Assembly: GCF_014199935.1 (NCBI RefSeq)
Contig: NZ_JACHOP010000009.1
Coordinates: forward strand, 106,749-170,748
DNA: 64,000 nucleotides
Origin: Methylorubrum rhodinum
GTDB lineage: Bacteria > Pseudomonadota > Alphaproteobacteria > Rhizobiales > Beijerinckiaceae
Direction: 5' to 3'
Under the pieces are notes generated by a model that saw nothing but the letters and a program-made list of their open reading frames with translations, ran no database searches and had not been told where the DNA came from. Made by a program: the position numbers and the translations under genes. This document shows, in pieces, positions 19,859 through 28,420 of this stretch; the stretch's first letter is position 1, and every line of letters starts with the position of its first letter.

Positions 19859-21151
19859 TCAGGCCGCGAGCGCCAGGGGCCGGGCGGCGGCGAGCGCCTG
19901 ATCGAGGTCGGCGACGATGTCGTCGATGTGCTCGATGCCGACGCTGATCCGGATGGTCTCGGGCAGGACGCCCGCGATGCGCTGCTCGTCCGGCGTCATC
20001 TGGCGATGGGTGGTCGAGGCCGGGTGGCAGGCGAGCGACTTCGCGTCGCCGATGTTGACCAGCCGCTTCACCAGTTTCAGCGCGTCGTAGACCGTCTTGC
20101 CGGCCTCGAACCCGCCCTTGACGCCGAAGGTCAGAAGCGAGGAGCCCTCGCCGCCGAGATACTTCTTCGCCATCGCGTGGTTGGGGCTGTCGGGGAAGCC
20201 CGCGTAGTTGACCCACTCGATGCCCGGATGGGCGCGCAGATATTCCGCGACCTTGCGGGCGTTCTGGACGTGGCGCTCGACGCGGAGCGCCACCGTCTCG
20301 ATGCCCTGGAGCAGCAGGAAGGCGGACATCGCCGGCAGCACCGCGCCGGTGGTGCGCTGGTAGACGCTGCGGGCGCGGGCCGCGTACGCGCCGCGGCCGA
20401 ACCGCTCGGCGTAGACGAGGCCGTGATAGGACACGTCCGGCGTCGAGAATTGCGGGAAGCGCTCGGAGTGCGCCGCCCAGTCGAAATTGCCCGAATCGAC
20501 GACGATGCCGCCGAGCGTGGTGCCGTGCCCGCCCATGAACTTGGTGAGCGAGGCGATGACGATGTCGGCCCCGTAATCGATCGGCCGCATCAGGATCGGC
20601 GTCGGCACGGTGTTGTCGACGACGAGCGGCACGCCGTGGGCGTGGGCGACCTTCGCCAAAGCTTCGATGTCGCAGATGTTGCCGGCCGGGTTGCCGATCG
20701 ATTCGCAGTAGACCGCCCGCGTCTCGCCATCGATCAGCCGCTCGATGTCCTCGGGCCGGTCGCTCGCGGCGAAGCGGGTGACGATGCCCTGGCGCGGCAG
20801 CACATGGGCGAGCAGCGTGTGCGTCGTGCCGTAGAGCTGGGGCACGCAGACGATGTTGCCGCCGTGGTCGGCCAGCGTCGCGATGGCGTAGTGCAGCGCC
20901 GCCTGCCCCGTGGCGACGGCGAGCGCCGAATGGCCGCCCTCCAGCTCCGCCACGCGCCGCTCCAGCACGTTCACGGTCGGGTTGGCGATTCGGCTGTAGC
21001 GGAAACCCTCTTCCTCGAGGTTGAACAGGGCGGCGCCGTGATCGGCGCTGTCGAATGCGTAGGCGACGCTCTGGTAGATCGGCACGGCGACCGCGTGGGT
21101 GGTCGGATCGTGGTCGAAGCCGGCGTGAACGGCGATCGTTTCGCTGCGCAT
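19859..21151 (-). CDS. metY: O-acetylhomoserine sulfhydrylase (MetY)
   Basis: A 430-residue PLP enzyme of the Cys/Met metabolism family, of the length typical for MetY. The PLP lysine is K204 in SLTKFMGGHGTT; FRYSRIANPT and NTVPTPILMRPIDYGADI are MetY-type motifs. It makes homocysteine directly from O-acetylhomoserine and sulfide. It is followed 49 bp later on the same strand by the metA-like acyltransferase, so the two form a methionine module. The upstream region to the divergent cupin gene carries dyads that may be operators. Confidence 0.9.
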   Translation of the reverse strand: MRSETIAVHAGFDHDPTTHAVAVPIYQSVAYAFDSADHGAALFNLEEEGFRYSRIANPTVNVLERRVAELEGGHSALAVATGQAALHYAIATLADHGGNIVCVPQLYGTTHTLLAHVLPRQGIVTRFAASDRPEDIERLIDGETRAVYCESIGNPAGNICDIEALAKVAHAHGVPLVVDNTVPTPILMRPIDYGADIVIASLTKFMGGHGTTLGGIVVDSGNFDWAAHSERFPQFSTPDVSYHGLVYAERFGRGAYAARARSVYQRTTGAVLPAMSAFLLLQGIETVALRVERHVQNARKVAEYLRAHPGIEWVNYAGFPDSPNHAMAKKYLGGEGSSLLTFGVKGGFEAGKTVYDALKLVKRLVNIGDAKSLACHPASTTHRQMTPDEQRIAGVLPETIRISVGIEHIDDIVADLDQALAAARPLALAA

Positions 21152-21579
21152 GGTGGTGTGTCGTCCCTGGAACCCGAGGGTCGGCGGGCCTGCCGCAAGG
21201 CCGGGACCACGCCGGAATGTGCCGAAACGGCACGCGATCCGCGGCGCCCGGCGAGGTCCGCACCCTCGCCACGGCCGGTTGATTTTGATGAAAGATCAGG
21301 GGGATGGCCGCGGAGCCCACAGCCGCGGGTCCGACTTTCCCGCCGCATGGTTGCGGAATTCTACGTAGAAAGGCTGTCTCGCCGTGAACCGGGCGTGCCG
21401 TTTCGGGCACTGTACTTCACAGCCAAGTCACGATTTGGCCTGAATTCCAGTCCTCGCCGTCTCGACGTTAGCCATATCTGACGGAGCATCTTGCAAGCTC
21501 AAGACGTTTGTGGTGGAGCTGCCTCGGGGCGCCTCCGGAGTGGTCCTGGACGCCCCACCCGATCTCCAGCGAGGAAGAC
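21152..21579. promoter_or_regulatory. Divergent metY/cupin control region with dyads
   Basis: A 428-bp gap between metY (minus) and the cupin gene (plus). It holds a perfect 12-bp palindrome TTCTACGTAGAA at 21359-21370 and two similar small hairpins, GTGCCGAAACGGCAC at 21219-21233 and GTGCCGTTTCGGGCAC at 21395-21410. These are candidate operators or leader hairpins for metY. I looked for a SAM-II-type riboswitch, common before alphaproteobacterial met genes, and could not find its conserved core. Confidence 0.45.
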
Positions 21580-22038
21580 GTGTCTACCACCCCGATGATT
21601 GCGTCCGTGACGACGGGCGACTTGCGGCCGGCTCCGATCGAGCAGAGCTGGGTTCACGAGGGGATGCCCATCGCGCGCAACACCATGCTGTCGCGCAGCG
21701 CCGACCGCCTGGCCTGGACGCTCGTCTGGGACTGCACCGCCGGCAAGTTCGAGTGGCACTACGACATCGACGAGACGATCCACTTCCTCGAAGGCTCGGC
21801 CACGATCAGCGACGGCATCAACCCGGCCAAGACCTTCGTGGCCGGCGACGTGCTGTTCATCCCCCGCGGCGCGGTCTGCCACTGGCACGTCGAGACTTAC
21901 GTGCGGAAGGTCGCCTTCTGCCGCCAGACCCAGCCGAAGTACCTCGCGCTGGCGATGCGGGCGTTTGCCAAGGTCAAGAAGATGCTGCGCCGCAAGTCCG
22001 CGTCGTCCGTCGGCGGCGGCCTGCTCGAAGCGGCCTGA
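21580..22038 (+). CDS. Cupin-domain protein
   Basis: A 152-residue single-cupin protein. The start is taken as GTG 21580 because a GAGGAAG site lies just upstream and the earlier in-frame sequence is not protein-like. The beta-barrel core spans about residues 45-115, with WHYDIDETIHFLEGSA (a variant of cupin motif 1) and VLFIPRGAVCHWHVET (motif 2), leaving His/Glu candidates for a metal site. It is of the (S)-ureidoglycine aminohydrolase-like DUF861 type. Substrate unknown. The C-terminus is a basic tail (KVKKMLRRK). Confidence 0.75.
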   Translation: MSTTPMIASVTTGDLRPAPIEQSWVHEGMPIARNTMLSRSADRLAWTLVWDCTAGKFEWHYDIDETIHFLEGSATISDGINPAKTFVAGDVLFIPRGAVCHWHVETYVRKVAFCRQTQPKYLALAMRAFAKVKKMLRRKSASSVGGGLLEAA

Positions 22039-22056
22039 CGTCTCCTTCATCCGACA

Positions 22057-22112
22057 CCTCCCCCTCATCCTGAGGTGCCCGCCAAGGCGGGCACCTCAGG
22101 ATGAGGGGGAGG
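22057..22112. repeat. Family B palindrome, copy 1 (27-bp perfect arms)
   Basis: A nearly perfect hairpin element: 27-base arms at 22057-22083 and 22086-22112 with a two-base loop, built on CCCCCTCATCCTGAGGTGCC and its complement. It sits between the cupin and aminotransferase genes and could act as a terminator or mRNA-stability element. Related arms occur at 31786-31917. Confidence 0.9.
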
Positions 22113-22184
22113 GAAGGAAGACGCCTGAAAATCGTGGGACCGCTGCCGAACGGCCCCGCTTCCCCTTCCATCGAGGCTCGCGCC

Positions 22185-23051
22185 ATGACGACGTCCGAGA
22201 ACGACACCTGGACCTTCTTCGAGGGCGCGTGGCATCCGGGCAATGTCCGGATCATGGGGCCGCGCAGCCACGGCGCGTGGCTCGGCTCGACGGTGTTCGA
22301 CGGTGCCCGCGCCTTCGAGGGCGTGACGCCCGACCTCGACCTGCATCTCGCCCGCGTCAACCGCTCGGCGGTTGCGCTCGGCCTGGAGCCGAAGGTGCCG
22401 GTCTCCGCCTGGAGCGACCTCGTCGCGCAGGGCCTCTCCCGCTTCGCGCCGGACGCCGAACTCTACATCCGGCCGATGTACTGGGCCGAGAGCGGCTTCG
22501 CCGGCGGCGTCCGGTTCGATCCCGCTTCCACCAACTGGTGCCTGTCGATCTACACCGCGCCGATGCCGCTGCCGTCCGGCGTGCGCGCGACGCTCTCCCC
22601 CTTCCGCCGCCCCTCGATCGAGGTCGCCCCGGTCGATGCCAAGGCGGGCTGCCTCTACCCGAACGGCGCCCGGGCCCTGACCGAGGCGCTGTCGCGCGGC
22701 TTCGGCAACTGCCTGATGCTCGACGGGCTGGGCAACGTCGCCGAATTCGCCAACGCCAACGCCTTTTTCGCCCGCGACGGCGTGGTCTACACCCCCGTGC
22801 CGAACGGCGTGTTCCTGGCCGGCATCACCCGCGCGCGGGTCATCGCGCTGCTGAGGGGCGCGGGCGTCGCGGTGGTGGAGAAGACGCTGCGCTACGACGA
22901 TTTTCTGAGTGCCGACGAGGTGTTCACCGCGGGCAACTTCGCCAAGGTGGCGCCGGTGACGGGGCTCGACGACAGGCGGTTCGAGCCGGGGCCGATCTTT
23001 CGGCAGGCGCGGCAGCTGTATTGGGATTTCGCGCACGGGCGGTTGGGTTAA
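22185..23051 (+). CDS. Branched-chain/D-amino-acid aminotransferase family (fold type IV)
   Basis: A 288-residue PLP transaminase of fold type IV. The PLP lysine is K153 in VDAKAGCLYPN and the partner glutamate E187 in NVAEFANANAFF. The N-terminal FDGARAFEG motif is typical of branched-chain aminotransferase (IlvE-type) proteins. It would convert branched-chain 2-oxo acids to amino acids or act on related substrates; a role distinct from housekeeping IlvE is possible because it stands alone. ATG 22185 is chosen as the first Met of conserved sequence. Confidence 0.82.
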   Translation: MTTSENDTWTFFEGAWHPGNVRIMGPRSHGAWLGSTVFDGARAFEGVTPDLDLHLARVNRSAVALGLEPKVPVSAWSDLVAQGLSRFAPDAELYIRPMYWAESGFAGGVRFDPASTNWCLSIYTAPMPLPSGVRATLSPFRRPSIEVAPVDAKAGCLYPNGARALTEALSRGFGNCLMLDGLGNVAEFANANAFFARDGVVYTPVPNGVFLAGITRARVIALLRGAGVAVVEKTLRYDDFLSADEVFTAGNFAKVAPVTGLDDRRFEPGPIFRQARQLYWDFAHGRLG

Positions 23052-23063
23052 GCGCGGAAACAA

Positions 23064-23222
23064 GCCCTCCCCCCTCCGCGGGGGAGGGTGGCCCCCGAAG
23101 GGGGTCGGGAGAGGGGAACCACGCTTCCGCTTGGCCGCGTTCGACCAGTTATCTCCGGAAACGTCGCTCCCCTCTCCCGCCTCGCATCCGCGAGGCACCC
23201 TCCCCCGCAGAGGGGGGAGGGT
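23064..23222. repeat. Palindromic GC-rich intergenic element (family C)
   Basis: A ~159-bp element with inverted ends (arm CCTCCGCGGGGGAGGGTG and its near complement close to 23200-23220) and an inner inverted pair around TCGGGAGAGGGGA. It fills the gap between two converging genes. It is the only copy I recognise in the window, but its structure resembles the family A elements. Confidence 0.75.
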
Positions 23223-24898
23223 TATTGCGAGGCCAGCGCCTTCTCCCGGATCGCCGTCAGCGTCGCGCCGGGCGCGATCGCATCGACCGCGATCTTCACG
23301 TGGATGATCGCCGGCTGCTTCGCGGCCAGCGCCGCGTCGAGCGCGGCCGAAAAATCCTCCGTTCGCTCCACCGTGAAACCGACGCCCCCGAAAGCGCGGG
23401 CGTAGGCCGCAAAATCCGGGTTCACGAGATCGGTGGCGCAGACGCGGCCCGGAAAATCCCGCTCCTGATGCATCCGGATCGTGCCGTAGCTGGCGTTGTC
23501 GGCGACGATGCAGACGATGTTGAGCCCGTACTGCACGGCGGTCGCGAACTCCTGGCCGTTCATCAGGAAGTCGCCGTCGCCGTTGAGCGAGATGACGATG
23601 CGCTCAGGATAGAGCCGCTTCATCGCCACCGCCGCCGGTACGCCGTAGCCCATCGAGCCCGAAGTCGGCGCCATGTGGGTGGAAAGGCGCCGGAAGCGGT
23701 AGAAGCGGTGGATCCAGGCGGCGTAGTTGCCCGCGCCGTTGCACAGGATCGCGTCGGACGGCAGCGCGTCGCGCAACTGAATCATTACCTCGCCGAAGTT
23801 CACGGCGCCGGGCTGCGGCGTCGCCGTCTCGCTCCAGGCGAGGTACTCGCCGTGGCCCGCCCGCGCGCCCTCCGACCACGGCGTCGCGGCGGGCGCGGGC
23901 AGGCGCGCGAGCGCGGCGGCCGTGCGGGTGGGGCCGGCATTGATGGCAAGATGCGGGACGTAGACCCGGCCGAGTTCCTCCGGGCCCGGATGGATGTGGA
24001 CGAGTCGCGTGCGGGGGCTCGGGATGTCGAGGAGCGAGTACATCTGGCTCGCCACCTCGCCGAGCCGCCCGCCGAGCACGATCAGCAGGTCGGCGGCCTT
24101 CACCCGCGCGACGAGCTTCGGGTTGGCGGCCAACCCGAGGTCGCCCGCGTAGTTCGGGTGCAGCGGGTCGAACAGCGGCAGGCGGCGGTAGCTCGTCGCC
24201 ACCGGCAGGTCGAACGCCTCCACGAACGTGCGGATGTCGGCGTAGGCGCGCTCGTCCCAGCGGCTGCCGCCGAGCACGAGGAAGGGGTTTTCCGCCTCGC
24301 CCAAGAGCTGGCTCAGCCGCTCCAGGTCCTCGATTCCGGGCGCGGCCTCGACCGGCACGAAGGCCGGCGCGGTCGGGCCGGAGACGGGGTCCTTCAGCAT
24401 GTCCTTGGGCAGCGCTATCACCACCGGGCCGGGGCGACCGCCGCAGGCGGTGTGGAAGGCGCGGGAGACGTATTCGGGCACCCGCGCCCCGGTCTCGATC
24501 TCGGTCGCCCATTTCGAGATCGGCCCGAAGGCCGCGCGATAATCTACCTCCTGCCACGCCTCGCGATCACGCAGCCCCCGCTCGATCTGGCCGACGAACA
24601 GGATCATCGGCGTCGAATCCTGCTGGGCGATGTGGATGCCTGCCGAGGCGTTGGTGGCGCCGGGCCCGCGGGTGACGAAGCAGATGCCCGGCCGGCCCGT
24701 CGCCTTGCCGTGGGCCTCCGCCATCATCGCGGCGCCCCCCTCCTGGCGGCAGACGGTGATCGGGATGCCGGACTCGTGCAGCGCGTCGAGCACCGGCAGG
24801 TAGCTCTCGCCCGGCACCGCGAAGACGTGGCCGACGCCGTTGGCGACGAGCTGGTCCACGAGCGCCTGCGCGGCGGTACGGGAGATCGGATCGGACAT
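23222..24898 (-). CDS. Thiamine-diphosphate-dependent enzyme (acetolactate-synthase-like)
   Basis: A 558-residue enzyme with the three-domain arrangement of the acetolactate synthase/benzoylformate decarboxylase superfamily. The ThDP-activating glutamate is E53 in CRQEGGAAMMA; the cofactor-binding motif GDGDFLMNGQE is intact in the C-terminal domain, with ASYGT following the metal site. It lacks a regulatory-subunit neighbour, so it is more likely a catabolic or decarboxylating family member than biosynthetic IlvB. The reaction cannot be fixed from sequence. ATG 24898. Confidence 0.8.
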   Translation of the reverse strand: MSDPISRTAAQALVDQLVANGVGHVFAVPGESYLPVLDALHESGIPITVCRQEGGAAMMAEAHGKATGRPGICFVTRGPGATNASAGIHIAQQDSTPMILFVGQIERGLRDREAWQEVDYRAAFGPISKWATEIETGARVPEYVSRAFHTACGGRPGPVVIALPKDMLKDPVSGPTAPAFVPVEAAPGIEDLERLSQLLGEAENPFLVLGGSRWDERAYADIRTFVEAFDLPVATSYRRLPLFDPLHPNYAGDLGLAANPKLVARVKAADLLIVLGGRLGEVASQMYSLLDIPSPRTRLVHIHPGPEELGRVYVPHLAINAGPTRTAAALARLPAPAATPWSEGARAGHGEYLAWSETATPQPGAVNFGEVMIQLRDALPSDAILCNGAGNYAAWIHRFYRFRRLSTHMAPTSGSMGYGVPAAVAMKRLYPERIVISLNGDGDFLMNGQEFATAVQYGLNIVCIVADNASYGTIRMHQERDFPGRVCATDLVNPDFAAYARAFGGVGFTVERTEDFSAALDAALAAKQPAIIHVKIAVDAIAPGATLTAIREKALASQ

Positions 24899-25077
24899 CG
24901 CGCGCACCTCAAGGTTTGGGCGGCACCCGCCCGAAACACTGTCCCGGATCGGGACCGACCCTCCGCCCGAACCCCGGATCGTGTCGCGGGCGGACAGATT
25001 TCGGCCCCTCCGCTCGGGCCTCTCCTTTGCAGAAGAGCCCGCGAGGACCGGATCGGGCATAGGCGCCAACCGATAAC

Positions 25078-25096
25078 GTCCGGTTTCGAACCGGAC
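25078..25096. other. 8-bp perfect inverted repeat before the flavin reductase
   Basis: GTCCGGTTTCGAACCGGAC forms a perfect 8-bp stem with a 3-base loop. It lies in the divergent gap between the ThDP enzyme and the flavin reductase, 53 bases before the latter's start. It is an operator or leader hairpin candidate; there is no T-run. Confidence 0.4.
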
Positions 25097-25148
25097 CTGA
25101 GGCAGGCGTCACCGGGTCGGACCTCGAACGAAATCCCCGTTCTTTCGG

Positions 25149-25748
25149 ATGGTCGATGCCATGGCCGCGTACCGAAGCTCCCTTGCCACCACCGTCCGGC
25201 TCGATCCGCTGGAGGCCGCAGCGATGAGCCTCACGCCCGACTTGCCCCCTCCGCCGGTGGCGGATGCCGGCCTGTTGAAGCAGGCGATGCGCCGCCTCGT
25301 CGGCGGGGTCGTCGTGGTCACGGCCGGCAGCGGCGAGGATCGGGTCGGGCTCACCGCCACCTCGGCGGTGTCGCTCTCGGTCGATCCGCCGACCATGCTG
25401 GTCTGCGTCAACCGCGCCTCCTCGACCTGGCCGGTGATCGTCAAGCGCCAGCATTTCTGCGTCAGCATCCTGGCCTCCGGGCACCGTCCCGTCGCCGAGC
25501 GCTTCGCCGGGATCGGGGCGCTGCGCGGCCCCGCCCGCTATGCCGGCGCGGACTGGACCACGATGGCGTCCGGGGCGTCGGGCCTCACGGAGGCGCAGGC
25601 GATCATCGATTGCGACCTCGAAGAGGTCATCGAGCGGCACAGCCACGCCATCCTGCTCGGGGCCGTGCGCGAGGTGCGCCTCGGCGGCGGCGAGACCGGC
25701 GCGCTGGTCTACGGCGGCGGCAGCTTCATCGACCTGTCGCCGCCGTGA
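25149..25748 (+). CDS. Flavin reductase (HpaC/FMN-binding split-barrel family)
   Basis: A 199-residue flavin reductase-like protein. The split-barrel domain spans about residues 40-195 and has the family signature AMRRLVGGVVVVTAG, GLTATSAVSLSVDPPTMLVCVNRASSTW and an HFCVSILA strand. Such enzymes reduce FMN or FAD with NAD(P)H and hand it to a partner oxygenase. The first ~25 residues are weakly conserved; ATG 25225 is an alternative start. It lies 155 bp upstream of a carrier-protein gene on the same strand. The acyl-CoA-dehydrogenase-like protein two genes on would be a fitting flavin-using partner (inference). Confidence 0.82.
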   Translation: MVDAMAAYRSSLATTVRLDPLEAAAMSLTPDLPPPPVADAGLLKQAMRRLVGGVVVVTAGSGEDRVGLTATSAVSLSVDPPTMLVCVNRASSTWPVIVKRQHFCVSILASGHRPVAERFAGIGALRGPARYAGADWTTMASGASGLTEAQAIIDCDLEEVIERHSHAILLGAVREVRLGGGETGALVYGGGSFIDLSPP

Positions 25749-25757
25749 CGGCAAGAA

Positions 25758-25775
25758 TGTTCGATTAACTGAACA
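25758..25775. promoter_or_regulatory. Dyad in AT-rich promoter region of the carrier-protein cluster
   Basis: The stretch 25752-25830 is distinctly AT-rich compared with the rest of the window and lies just before the first carrier-protein gene. It contains TGTTC (25758-25762) and GAACA (25771-25775) as inverted half-sites separated by 8 bases. It is a likely promoter/operator for the cluster; the regulator is unknown. Confidence 0.45.
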
Positions 25776-25903
25776 AATACTTAAAAACCGAATTCAGATT
25801 GATTCGAACATCCGGAAGAGACCTTATCGCGGCGATGATTGTATCGCCGCCGGACAGGTCGCAGCCCACCAACAGACTGCAACAGACAAGAGGCGCGAGA
25901 CAC

Positions 25904-26176
25904 ATGTCGGAGATGATGACTGAGACCGTGGCGAACCGGACGATGGGCCTCGCCTACGAGATCGCCGGGCGGCACGCGATCAAGCCGGAATTCGGCGCGG
26001 GCGACGCGCTGGTCGATGTCGGCCTGTCCTCGCTCGACTTGGTGAACCTGATGATCGCGGTCGAGGCCGAGTTCGACATCATGATCCCGCCCGCAGCACT
26101 CACCCCGAAGAACTTCTACTCGATCGAGACCATCGCCCGGATGGTCGAGACCGTGAAGGCGGCCCCGTCCGCCTGA
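25904..26176 (+). CDS. Acyl/aminoacyl carrier protein (CP1)
   Basis: A 90-residue carrier protein. The phosphopantetheine attachment serine is S43 in VDVGLSSLDLVNLM, at the start of helix 2; the four-helix outline and the acidic helix (AVEAEFDIMIP) are typical. It begins an uninterrupted plus-strand run with the acyl-CoA-dehydrogenase-like gene 59 bp downstream. Small carrier proteins adjacent to amino acid:[carrier protein] ligases are the known acceptors of the activated amino acid, so I assign it that role by analogy. A housekeeping AcpP is unlikely given its divergent sequence. Confidence 0.85.
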   Translation: MSEMMTETVANRTMGLAYEIAGRHAIKPEFGAGDALVDVGLSSLDLVNLMIAVEAEFDIMIPPAALTPKNFYSIETIARMVETVKAAPSA

Positions 26177-26235
26177 CCTGACTGAAACCAAAAAGACTGC
26201 CGGCGCGGCCGGCTTCAGACCTTGGGAGCCAAGCC

Positions 26236-27432
26236 ATGACCATCCAGCCGATGACCGGCCCCGACGACACCCTCGCCACCGACCTGACCGCCCGCGCCGC
26301 AGTTGTGGCCGCCGTCGCCGCACTCCACGCCGAGGCGGTGGACCGCGACGGGCGCTTCCCCGAGGAGGCGGTCGCCGCGCTGAAATCCCAGCGCCTGCTG
26401 GGTGCCGCGGTGCCGATCGAGCTCGGCGGCGAGGGCGCCTCGATCCGGGCGCTCGCCGACATCTGCTATGCGCTCGGCCGCGCCTGCGCCTCGACGGCGA
26501 TGATCTACGCCATGCACCAGACCAAGGTCGCCTGCCTGACCCGGCACGGCCGCGGCGACGTGTGGCGCGACGGCCTGATCCGCCGCATCGCCGACGAGCA
26601 ACTGCTGATGGCCTCCTCGACCACGGAAGGGCAAGGCGGCGGCAACGTCCGCTCGTCCTCCGCCGCGGTCGAGACCGACGGCGAGAGCGTCGGCCTGGAG
26701 CGGGCCGCCACCGTGATCTCCTACGGCGCCCAGGCCGACGGCGTCGTCACCGTCGCCCGCCGCAACGCGGAGGCCGCCGCCTCCGATCAGGTGCTCTGCG
26801 TCTTCCTCAAGGAGGATTACACGCTGGAGCGCCTCAGCGGCTGGGAGACGCTCGGGATGCGCGGCACCTGCAGCAGCGGCTTCCGCCTCGTCGCCAAGGG
26901 CCGGCCCGAGCAGGTGCTCTCCGCCCGCTACGGCGACGTCCACAACCAGACCATGACGCCGGTCTCGCACATCCTGTGGTCGAGCGCCTGGGCCGGCATC
27001 GCCGCGTCCGCCGTCGACCGCGCCCAGGCCTTCACCCGCACCGCCATGCGGGGTGCCGGCGGCGTCGCGCCTCCCGGCGCGCTCCACTACGCCCGCGCCG
27101 TGTCGAGCCTGAAGCAGGCCCGCGCGCTGATCGTCCAGGGGCTCGACCGGTTCGAGGCCGCGGGCGACGACGCGGCGGCGCTCGCCGCCCTCGATTTCCA
27201 GACCGCGATCACGATGCTCAAGGTCGAGGTGTCCGAACTCGCCGTCGCCGCGGTGTCGAGCGCCATGCGGGCCAACGGGCTCGCCGGCTACCGCCAGGAC
27301 GGCGCCTTCAGCGTCGGCCGCGCGCTGCGCGACATCCTCTCGGCGCCGATCATGATCCACAACGACCGCATCGTCGCCAACCTCGCCACCGCGACCCTGA
27401 TGTCCCCGGTCGCCGCCTCGCTCAGCGCCTGA
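26236..27432 (+). CDS. Acyl-CoA-dehydrogenase-like flavoenzyme
   Basis: A 398-residue protein of the acyl-CoA dehydrogenase fold: an N-terminal helical domain (about residues 15-115), a beta-domain with LMASSTTEGQGGGNV and GMRGTCSSGFRL (about 115-235), and a C-terminal four-helix domain. The fold includes dehydrogenases and also FMNH2-dependent monooxygenases (DszC/HsaA type). Which one this is cannot be decided here, as I cannot locate the catalytic base with confidence. Set between a carrier protein and an aminoacyl-carrier ligase, the likely substrate is a carrier-bound aminoacyl group, as with the prolyl-carrier oxidases of pyrrole pathways (analogy). Confidence 0.82.
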   Translation: MTIQPMTGPDDTLATDLTARAAVVAAVAALHAEAVDRDGRFPEEAVAALKSQRLLGAAVPIELGGEGASIRALADICYALGRACASTAMIYAMHQTKVACLTRHGRGDVWRDGLIRRIADEQLLMASSTTEGQGGGNVRSSSAAVETDGESVGLERAATVISYGAQADGVVTVARRNAEAAASDQVLCVFLKEDYTLERLSGWETLGMRGTCSSGFRLVAKGRPEQVLSARYGDVHNQTMTPVSHILWSSAWAGIAASAVDRAQAFTRTAMRGAGGVAPPGALHYARAVSSLKQARALIVQGLDRFEAAGDDAAALAALDFQTAITMLKVEVSELAVAAVSSAMRANGLAGYRQDGAFSVGRALRDILSAPIMIHNDRIVANLATATLMSPVAASLSA

Positions 27433-27474
27433 TCCCGTCCTTTCCGCCCTCTTTACTTCGAGAGACCACCCGCC

Positions 27475-28407
27475 ATGAACATGCCCGTGATGAACGCGCC
27501 GGCCGCCCCGCCCGCGACCGATCCGCTCGACTCCCTGTTCGACGCGATGTTCAAGCCGATGAACGCGCAGGGCGTCTACGCCCGCACCGGCGCCTACGAG
27601 TCGGTGGTCGAGGCGCTCGCCGCCTTCATCTCGGCCCGCCGCGACGAGAGCACCGAGATTTTTCGCTTCCCGCCGGTGATGAGCCGCGCCCATCTCGAGC
27701 GCCACGGCTACCTCAAGAGTTTTCCGAATCTTCTGGGCTGCGTTTCGTGCCTGGAAGGCTCGGAGTCCGAGATCCGCGGCTATGCCGACCGTCACCTCGC
27801 GGGCGGCGACTGGACCGAGGGCCTGGAGACCGCCGACCTCGTCCTGACCCCGGCCGCCTGCTACCCGGTCTATCCGATCGCCGCCGCCCGTGGGCCGGTG
27901 CCGGAGGCCGGCTACCGCTTCGACGTCGCCTGCGACTGCTTCCGCCGCGAGCCCTCGCGCCATCTCGACCGGCTGCAATCCTTCCGGATGCGCGAATACG
28001 TCCGCATCGGCACGCCGGAGCAGATCGTCGCTTTCCGCGAAGCCTGGATCAAGACCGCCACCGCCATGGCCGACGAGCTCGGCCTGACCTACACGGTCGA
28101 GACCGCGAGCGATCCGTTCTTCGGGCGGCTGGGCCAGATCATGGCCTTCAGCCAGCTGGAGCAGGCGCTGAAGTTCGAGCTGCTGATCCCGCTGCGGGGC
28201 GCGGCCGCCGGCACCGCCTGCATGAGCTTCAACTATCACCGCGAGCATTTCGGCACGACCTGGGGCCTCAACCTCGCCGACGGCGAGCCGGCGCATACCG
28301 GCTGCGTCGCCTTCGGCATGGACCGCCTCGCGGTCGCGATGTTCGCCACCCACGGCGAGACCATCGCCGACTGGCCGGCCGCCATCCGCGCCGCGCTGAA
28401 GCTCTGA
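27475..28407 (+). CDS. Amino acid:[carrier protein] ligase (class II aaRS homologue)
   Basis: A 310-residue homologue of the atypical seryl-tRNA synthetase catalytic core without a tRNA-binding arm. It shows class II motif 2 (CFRREPSRHLDRLQSF, about residues 155-170) and motif 3 (GCVAFGMDRLAVA, about 276-288, with R284). The three zinc ligands known for this family fall at matching places: C129 (TPAACYP), E174 (RMREYV) and C277 (HTGCVAF). Characterised members from Bradyrhizobium and relatives adenylate glycine or alanine and load it onto a small carrier protein instead of tRNA. Two carrier proteins lie nearby. Which amino acid is used here is unknown. Confidence 0.9.
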   Translation: MNMPVMNAPAAPPATDPLDSLFDAMFKPMNAQGVYARTGAYESVVEALAAFISARRDESTEIFRFPPVMSRAHLERHGYLKSFPNLLGCVSCLEGSESEIRGYADRHLAGGDWTEGLETADLVLTPAACYPVYPIAAARGPVPEAGYRFDVACDCFRREPSRHLDRLQSFRMREYVRIGTPEQIVAFREAWIKTATAMADELGLTYTVETASDPFFGRLGQIMAFSQLEQALKFELLIPLRGAAAGTACMSFNYHREHFGTTWGLNLADGEPAHTGCVAFGMDRLAVAMFATHGETIADWPAAIRAALKL

Positions 28408-28420
28408 GCGAGCCGCCGCG

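Noticed and set aside
21152..21579. SAM-II riboswitch before metY
   Set aside because: I looked for the conserved SAM-II core and did not find it. The two GTGCCG hairpins are not part of that fold.
22185..24898. Isoleucine/valine biosynthesis operon (aminotransferase plus acetolactate synthase)
   Set aside because: The two genes converge and are separated by a palindrome, and no small regulatory subunit is present, so they are not one operon.
21965..25768. 1267-codon plus-strand open frame
   Set aside because: It overlaps the cupin, aminotransferase and ThDP genes in other frames or on the other strand and has no motifs.
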